From Patescibacteria group bacterium (GTDB lineage: Bacteria; Patescibacteriota; Gracilibacteria; UBA1369): a DNA stretch of 5,242 nucleotides. A model generated the notes under the pieces. The model was not told the origin of the DNA, made no database searches, and saw nothing but the letters and a program-made list of their open reading frames with translations. A program made the translations under genes and the position numbers. This document shows, piece after piece, positions 1 to 3,797 of the stretch. Where the stretch lies: NCBI GenBank assembly GCA_018825335.1, contig JAHJEW010000093.1:1-5242 (forward strand), written 5' to 3'. Within the stretch, counting starts at the first letter, position 1, and the number at the start of each line of letters is the position of its first letter.

Positions 1-1614
1 ATGTCTCTTTATCGCAAGTACAGGCCGCAGACTTTTTCCCATCTGGTGGGGCAGAACCATGTGAACAGGACTATTTTGAATGCCGTGAAGCTGGGTCGGG
101 TAAGCCACGCTTATCTTTTTACGGGTCCGCGGGGCACGGGGAAGACTTCGACGGCGAGGCTTCTGGCAAAGGCGATCAACTGCCTGAATGTCAGCGAAGG
201 CGAGCCCTGCAACAAGTGCGAAATTTGTCTGGAAATAGCGGAGGGAAGGCTTATTGACATTATTGAAATTGATGCCGCTTCCAACCGCGGGATAGACGAG
301 ATACGTGATCTTAGGGAGAAAATTAATTTTGCGCCAACGCGCGCGAAGTCGAAAGTTTATATTATCGACGAGGTGCACATGCTTACCAAAGAGGCTTTTA
401 ACGCGCTTTTAAAGACGCTGGAGGAGCCGCCGTCGCATGTTTATTTTGTGCTGGCGACTACGGAGGTTCATAAGATTCCGGAAACTATTTTGTCCCGCTG
501 TCAGAGGTTTGATTTCAAGAGGATCGATGAGACGGTTTTGCTTGAGAGGCTCAAGTTTATTGCGGGTGAAGAGAATATTTCGGCCGAGGAAAAGGCTTTG
601 GAGGTGATTGTCCATCATGCGGAAGGAGGGATGCGCGACGCTATCGGGCTTATGGAGCAGATTACCGTGGACGGGGGTTTGTCTTATGAGAATGTTTGCA
701 CGGTTTTGGGAGTTGGCGGATTTGAGAGTATTGAGAAGCTTTATGGCCTGATTGAGAGCGGCAGCGCCGGCGAGGCGCTGGACGAACTGAGCGGGTTTTA
801 CAGCGCCGGCCACGAGCTGGCGTATTTTAACAAGCGTTTTCTTGAGTATTTACGGAAGAGAATGTTAAAGAGCGTGGAGGAAAATCGGCCGGCGGATACG
901 GCGCGTATTTTGAAGTTTATTGAGTTTTTTCACGCGGCTTATACCCACGCGCGGAGCGCGACGATCCCGCAATTACCTCTGGAAATTGCGATTATCAGGA
1001 GTTGCGAAGTTGTAAGCGGCCGCGTTGAAGCGTTGGCAGGTGGTTCGTCTGTTAGAGATGAAGGAGCCGTTCCCGTGAACGCTGATAAACCTGCATCGGA
1101 GCGGCCGCATCAAAGTCTTGCTCCCCGGAAGGAGGAAGATATTAAGAGCGATGTAGCGCCCGCCTTGCGTGGTGTTCACGTTAACACTTCAGCGGAGCCC
1201 ACGGCTGAAAAAAAAAGCCCGGAACTTGAATCGATAAAAAAAAAATGGCGTAAAATAGCTGAAATTATTCGAAGCCCCATTGCACGGCGCTCTTTTCAGC
1301 AGGCGGAGCCGGTTAAACTGGAAGGTGGCGTTTTAACGCTTGTGTTTGCGTCAAAGTTCCATATGGATAAAATCATGGAAACCATGAATCGCACAGATGC
1401 CGAGCGCGCGATCGAGGAGACTTTGGGCGCGCATTTGAAGATTGACGGTGAAGTGCGCGCGTTTGAGCAAAAAGTAAGTAATGAAACCGTTCGTGCCCTT
1501 CCGGAAGAGGGCTCTGACGTTGCAACGGAACCTATAAATAAAGCGGAGGCCGCCGCGCAGCCGAATGATCTGGCCGCACAGGTTATTTCCATGTTCGAGG
1601 GCGAGATGGCGTGA
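1..1614 (+). CDS. dnaX: DNA polymerase III clamp-loader subunit tau/gamma (DnaX)
   Basis: This is the AAA+ ATPase core of the clamp loader, which opens the beta sliding clamp and loads it on primed DNA at the fork. The 537-residue product starts with the usual DnaX N-terminus (MSLYRKYRPQTF, then VGQ), so the ATG at base 1 is probably the true start, though its ribosome binding site lies outside the window. Visible motifs are Walker A GPRGTGKT (42-49), the zinc-binding cysteines C61, C70, C73 and C76, Walker B with DEVH (123-126), sensor 1 around LATTE (151-155), the SRC arginine finger (R166) and sensor 2 in GGMRDA (R212). The clamp-loader collar follows to about 340, then a low-complexity linker (about 345-405), then a tau-type C-terminal domain (about 408-490) and an acidic, Ala-rich tail. 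Two long adenine runs at codons 403-415 probably also yield a shorter gamma form. The gene is not followed by ybaB/recR, its common partners, but by convergent ligA. The family assignment is secure. Confidence 0.98.
   Translation: MSLYRKYRPQTFSHLVGQNHVNRTILNAVKLGRVSHAYLFTGPRGTGKTSTARLLAKAINCLNVSEGEPCNKCEICLEIAEGRLIDIIEIDAASNRGIDEIRDLREKINFAPTRAKSKVYIIDEVHMLTKEAFNALLKTLEEPPSHVYFVLATTEVHKIPETILSRCQRFDFKRIDETVLLERLKFIAGEENISAEEKALEVIVHHAEGGMRDAIGLMEQITVDGGLSYENVCTVLGVGGFESIEKLYGLIESGSAGEALDELSGFYSAGHELAYFNKRFLEYLRKRMLKSVEENRPADTARILKFIEFFHAAYTHARSATIPQLPLEIAIIRSCEVVSGRVEALAGGSSVRDEGAVPVNADKPASERPHQSLAPRKEEDIKSDVAPALRGVHVNTSAEPTAEKKSPELESIKKKWRKIAEIIRSPIARRSFQQAEPVKLEGGVLTLVFASKFHMDKIMETMNRTDAERAIEETLGAHLKIDGEVRAFEQKVSNETVRALPEEGSDVATEPINKAEAAAQPNDLAAQVISMFEGEMA
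1208..1216 (+). other. Nine-adenine run in dnaX, candidate slippage site 1
   Basis: Nine consecutive A's span codons 403-406 (gaa aaa aaa agc) at the end of the DnaX linker. The heptamer A AAA AAA sits in the register for -1 ribosomal slippage. A shift to -1 here adds K-P-G-T and meets TGA at 1227-1229, giving about 409 residues. A shift to +1 meets TAA at 1235-1237. Nine A's is also the length that supports transcriptional slippage in Thermus thermophilus dnaX. Use of this site is inferred; the run and the stops are seen directly. Confidence 0.5.
1236..1245 (+). other. Ten-adenine run in dnaX, candidate gamma-producing slippage site 2
   Basis: Ten consecutive A's cover the end of codon 412 and codons 413-415 (ata aaa aaa aaa tgg). 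A -1 ribosomal shift, or one extra A in the mRNA, reads ATG GCG TAA, so the product ends after two new residues (M-A) at the stop in 1251-1253, about 417 residues long. A +1 shift or loss of one A ends at TAG 1256-1258. The zero frame continues with W-R-K-I into the tau C-terminal domain. The predicted length resembles E. coli gamma (431 residues). This is the better of the two runs because it is longest and a possible hairpin follows. Confidence 0.62.
1258..1300 (+). repeat. Inverted repeat just downstream of the dnaX slippage run (possible stimulatory hairpin)
   Basis: GCTGAAA at 1258-1264 pairs perfectly with TTTCAGC at 1294-1300. Inside the loop, AGCCCC (1273-1278) can pair with GGCGCT (1286-1291), with a single C-C mismatch, around a 7-nt loop. 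The structure begins 12 nt after the ten-adenine run. Structures downstream of slippery heptamers stimulate -1 frameshifting in E. coli dnaX, though the usual spacing is nearer 5-9 nt. Function is inferred only. Confidence 0.35.
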
Positions 1615-1621
1615 TGGCTTT

Positions 1622-3637
1622 CTAAATCAGAGCCAGAAAGGCTTTCTCGTCAAGGATTTTAATGCCGAGTTTTTTGGCTTTATCGTATTTGCCGCCGGGT
1701 TTTTCGCCAGCTACAAGATAGTCCGTTTTTTCGCCGACGGAGCTTTGGATTTTGCCGCCGAGGGCGCGGAGGGCGTTTTTTGCATCATCGCGCGACATGC
1801 TTCCCAGGGTGCCGGTTATTACGAAACTTTTTCCGGACAGGCGCTGATTTCCTTTAGTTTCCGCGATTATATGCACGCCCAGTTTGTCCATTTTTCCGAG
1901 CAGCTGCTGATTTTTTTCGGATTGAAACCATTTGCATACCTGCGCGGCGACTTTTTCGCCGAATCCCTCCACTTCGCGCAGTTTGGCCGGGGTAAGCGCC
2001 GTTCCGATCTGAACAAGTTCCGGTATCGTCAGTTTGTGATGTCTGCTTTCGGACTCGAGAAAGTGCGCCAGTTCTATTGCCATTTCCTCACCCACGTGGC
2101 GGATTCCCAAAGCGTTAAGAAGCTTTTCCAGCGGTACCGCTTTGGCTTTTTCGATTGCCGATACAACGTTCAGGGATCTTTTATCCTTAAAAAGCGGCAG
2201 ACCAAGGAGATCTTCCCTTGTGAGGGCGAAGATGTCCGCGAGGTCTTCTGTGAGCGCGTTTTCCATGAGCTGTATGACGACTTTTTCGCCAAGACCCTCA
2301 ATGTCCAGAATGCTTACAAAATGGATAAAGCGCTCGCGGTCCTGCGCAAGGCATTTATTGTTGGTGCAGCGATGCGCGGACTCGCCTTCCAGTCTTTCGA
2401 CCCGTGAGCCGCAAACCGGACATTTTTTCGGAAAGATAAATTTTTTCTCGTGGCCGGTGCGGAGATCGGTGAGAACCTGCACGACTTCGGGAATGACGTC
2501 GCCCGCTTTCTGTATGATTACCGTGTCGCCGACCCTTGTGTCTTTGCGGTTCATTTCGTCCTCATTGTGGAGAGTCGCTCGGGAGATAGTGGAGCCGGCG
2601 ACCTTTACGGGGCTTAGAATAGCCACGGGAGTGAGTATTCCCGTGCGGCCGACCTGTACGTGTATGTCCAGAATTTTGGTTGTTGCCTGTTCGGCGGGGA
2701 ATTTGTAGGCGATGGCGTACCGCGGCGCCTTCGCGGTGAACCCCATTACTTTCTGCTGCTCCTTTTTGTTTACTTTTATAACTATCCCGTCCACTTCATA
2801 CGGCAGGGCGCCGCGCTTTGCGTGCCAGCTTTTGGTGAAGTTGACCACGTCTTTTATCGTTCCAAAAAAATTATATTCCCTGTTTACGCTGAGCCCCAGA
2901 TCTTTGAATTTTTCCAGCGTTTCAAGCTGCGTTTTGGGCTGGTGCGACAGGTTGTTTTTCCCGAGTTCGTAAAAAAACGCCGATAAATTGCGGGAAGCTA
3001 CAACGGCCGGATCCAGCTGGCGGACGGAACCTGCCGCCGCGTTGCGCGGATTTGCGAAAGGCTCTTCGCCAAGCCTTTTTTGATCTTCGTTGATTTTCTG
3101 AAAATCGGCTTTGGAAATGTAAACTTCGCCGGAGACCTCAAGGTCGACCGGCTCACGCAGCACAAGCGGGATACTCTCGATTGTGCGCACCGTGTGAGTT
3201 ACATCTTCCCCCTGTATGCCGTCGCCGCGCGTTATTGCCTGCGTAAAATGACCTTTTTTATAAATTACAGTTATGTTGAGCCCGTCGATTTTAAGTTCGC
3301 ACACAAACTGGATCGGTTCGTCTCCCACCAGCCTGGAAATACGCTTGTGCCAGTCAAGAATATCGTCTTCGCCAAAAGCGTCCTGCAAACTTTTCTTTGG
3401 CGTCAGGTGTTTTACTTTTTCAAACCGGCCGGAAAGGATGCTGCCAACCCTCTGCGTCGGGGAATCGGGCGTAATAAACTCCGGAAACTGCGTTTCCAGA
3501 CTTATCAGTTCCCTTTTCAGCGAGTCGCGGACCGACTCGGAAACTTCCGACTTATCCAGTACAAAATACTGGTAGTTCAGCTCCTTTATTTTTTCACGGA
3601 GCTTTTCGATTCGCAGTCTGGCTTCTTTTTTGTCCAT
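1622..3637 (-). CDS. ligA: NAD+-dependent DNA ligase LigA
   Basis: LigA seals nicks in duplex DNA during Okazaki-fragment joining and repair, using NAD+ and releasing NMN. The 671 residues match the family's usual length, and all domains are present. These are Ia (about 1-68), nucleotidyltransferase (about 70-318) with the adenylated lysine K116 in ELKIDG, TRGDG (136-140), NPRNAAAGS (196-204), DGIVIK (283-288) and YKFP (311-314), the OB fold with QVGRTG (328-333), a zinc finger with C406, C409, C424 and C429, helix-hairpin-helix repeats (about 440-590) and a C-terminal BRCT domain (about 598-671, ITGTLG and KTDYLVAG). The catalytic set looks intact. In domain Ia the usual D-A-E-Y-D reads E34-S-V-R37-D38, so the conserved NMN-contacting tyrosine is arginine. 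The ATG at 3637 gives the expected short N-terminus, no Shine-Dalgarno sequence precedes it, and a promoter lies almost on top of it. The nearest upstream ATG is out of frame. The gene is convergent with dnaX and ends in TAG. Confidence 0.98.
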   Translation of the reverse strand: MDKKEARLRIEKLREKIKELNYQYFVLDKSEVSESVRDSLKRELISLETQFPEFITPDSPTQRVGSILSGRFEKVKHLTPKKSLQDAFGEDDILDWHKRISRLVGDEPIQFVCELKIDGLNITVIYKKGHFTQAITRGDGIQGEDVTHTVRTIESIPLVLREPVDLEVSGEVYISKADFQKINEDQKRLGEEPFANPRNAAAGSVRQLDPAVVASRNLSAFFYELGKNNLSHQPKTQLETLEKFKDLGLSVNREYNFFGTIKDVVNFTKSWHAKRGALPYEVDGIVIKVNKKEQQKVMGFTAKAPRYAIAYKFPAEQATTKILDIHVQVGRTGILTPVAILSPVKVAGSTISRATLHNEDEMNRKDTRVGDTVIIQKAGDVIPEVVQVLTDLRTGHEKKFIFPKKCPVCGSRVERLEGESAHRCTNNKCLAQDRERFIHFVSILDIEGLGEKVVIQLMENALTEDLADIFALTREDLLGLPLFKDKRSLNVVSAIEKAKAVPLEKLLNALGIRHVGEEMAIELAHFLESESRHHKLTIPELVQIGTALTPAKLREVEGFGEKVAAQVCKWFQSEKNQQLLGKMDKLGVHIIAETKGNQRLSGKSFVITGTLGSMSRDDAKNALRALGGKIQSSVGEKTDYLVAGEKPGGKYDKAKKLGIKILDEKAFLALI
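1629..1645 (+). terminator. Weak hairpin after dnaX, doubtful terminator
   Basis: AGCC (1631-1634) and GGCT (1640-1643) form a short stem that can be lengthened by a G-U and an A-U pair, around the loop AGAAA. It is followed by TTTCTCG rather than a real U tract. It starts 15 nt after the dnaX stop, inside the 3' end of ligA. It is the only candidate terminator between the convergent genes on the + strand, and it is poor by intrinsic-terminator standards. I saw no candidate for ligA on the - strand. Confidence 0.2.
3521..3539. repeat. Perfect 7-bp inverted repeat inside ligA
   Basis: CGAGTCG (3521-3527) and CGACTCG (3533-3539) are exact inverted copies separated by CGGAC. In the ligA mRNA this hairpin lies about 100 nt after the start codon and encodes E34-S-V-R-D-S, the stretch that departs from the LigA consensus. 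The repeat is seen directly; any role is unknown and chance is possible. Confidence 0.45.
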
Positions 3638-3646
3638 ACTTGGCTC

Positions 3647-3675
3647 ATTCTAGTCGATTAAGGCTTTTCTGACAA
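3647..3675 (-). promoter_or_regulatory. Predicted ligA promoter, implying an almost leaderless mRNA
   Basis: Read on the - strand, TTGTCA (3675-3670, 5 of 6 to the -35 consensus) is followed after exactly 17 nt by TAGAAT (3652-3647, 5 of 6 to the -10 consensus). Initiation 6-8 nt past the -10 box would fall at about 3641-3639, only 2-4 nt before the ligA ATG at 3637. This fits the absence of a Shine-Dalgarno sequence before ligA. It is predicted from sequence alone. Confidence 0.55.
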
Positions 3676-3690
3676 TGTAGAGGCAAAAAT

Positions 3691-3753
3691 ATGAGTGAGA
3701 AAGCGCGGGGCAATGTTTGGCCTTATGACAGTGCTCAATTTGTGGAGCATTGA
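3691..3753 (+). CDS. Possible 20-codon small ORF (MSEKARGNVWPYDSAQFVEH)
   Basis: An ATG at 3691 opens a 20-residue frame closed by TGA at 3751-3753. AGAGG at 3679-3683 sits 7 nt before the ATG, a usable Shine-Dalgarno sequence, whereas neither flanking gene has one. The peptide has no hydrophobic segment and no motif I recognise. Its last codons coincide with the right arm of the 3729-3752 inverted repeat, and its stop falls inside the TTGACA box, so it could be a leader peptide or mere chance. No good promoter for it was seen. Confidence 0.2.
   Translation: MSEKARGNVWPYDSAQFVEH
3729..3752. repeat. 8-bp inverted repeat, possible operator, upstream of the surface-protein gene
   Basis: CAGTGCTC (3729-3736) and GAGCATTG (3745-3752) form inverted arms with 7 Watson-Crick matches and one G-T, around the spacer AATTTGTG. 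The right arm overlaps the TTGACA box at 3750-3755, a position where a bound repressor would block polymerase. No T tract follows, so a terminator is unlikely. It matches neither CIRCE nor LexA boxes. The operator role is inferred. Confidence 0.35.
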
Positions 3754-3782
3754 CATTAAATGTACAATGAATCCGACATAAT
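3740..3782 (+). promoter_or_regulatory. Ambiguous promoter elements for the surface-protein gene
   Basis: Two arrangements are possible. A perfect -35 box TTGACA (3750-3755) precedes CATAAT (3777-3782, 5 of 6) but with a 21-nt spacer, too long for a standard housekeeping promoter. Alternatively TTGTGG (3740-3745, 3 of 6) lies 17 nt before TACAAT (3763-3768, 5 of 6). The first would give a leader of about 10 nt, the second about 23 nt. No Shine-Dalgarno sequence precedes the ATG at 3798 in either case. Confidence 0.35.
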
Positions 3783-3797
3783 ATTTAACCGATATTT

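Larger units (their letters stand above)
3638..3797. other. Divergent intergenic region between ligA and the surface-protein gene
   Basis: These 160 bp separate two divergent start codons. They hold the predicted ligA promoter (3647-3675), a possible 20-codon ORF (3691-3753), an inverted repeat (3729-3752) and promoter-like boxes for the + strand gene (3740-3782). The right half, from about 3750, is clearly AT-richer than the flanking genes. No RNA gene or terminator-like stem with a T tract is visible. Confidence 0.7.

Noticed and set aside
1129..1136. Strong Shine-Dalgarno-like AAGGAGGA inside dnaX
   Set aside because: No usable start codon lies at the right distance: the nearest ATG (1151) is out of frame and is followed at once by TAG. 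It is also about 70 nt before the first A run, too far to stimulate frameshifting.
1208..1245. The A runs as sequencing errors that fused or broke a gene
   Set aside because: The zero frame continues into a plausible tau C-terminal domain with a W-R-K-I start, and both run lengths are consistent with one unbroken frame.
1565..2407. A 280-codon open frame on the + strand opposite the 3' half of ligA
   Set aside because: It is fully explained as the antisense shadow of LigA helix-hairpin-helix and BRCT coding sequence. It is Phe-rich, has no recognisable motif, and overlaps the end of dnaX.
3080..3661. A 193-codon open frame on the + strand opposite the 5' part of ligA
   Set aside because: It lies antisense to highly conserved LigA motifs (KIDG, TRGDG) and has no family features of its own.
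3729..3752. CIRCE (HrcA) or LexA operator
   Set aside because: CIRCE is TTAGCACTC-N9-GAGTGCTAA and SOS boxes are CTGT-N8-ACAG or GAAC-N4-GTTC. The arms here match neither.
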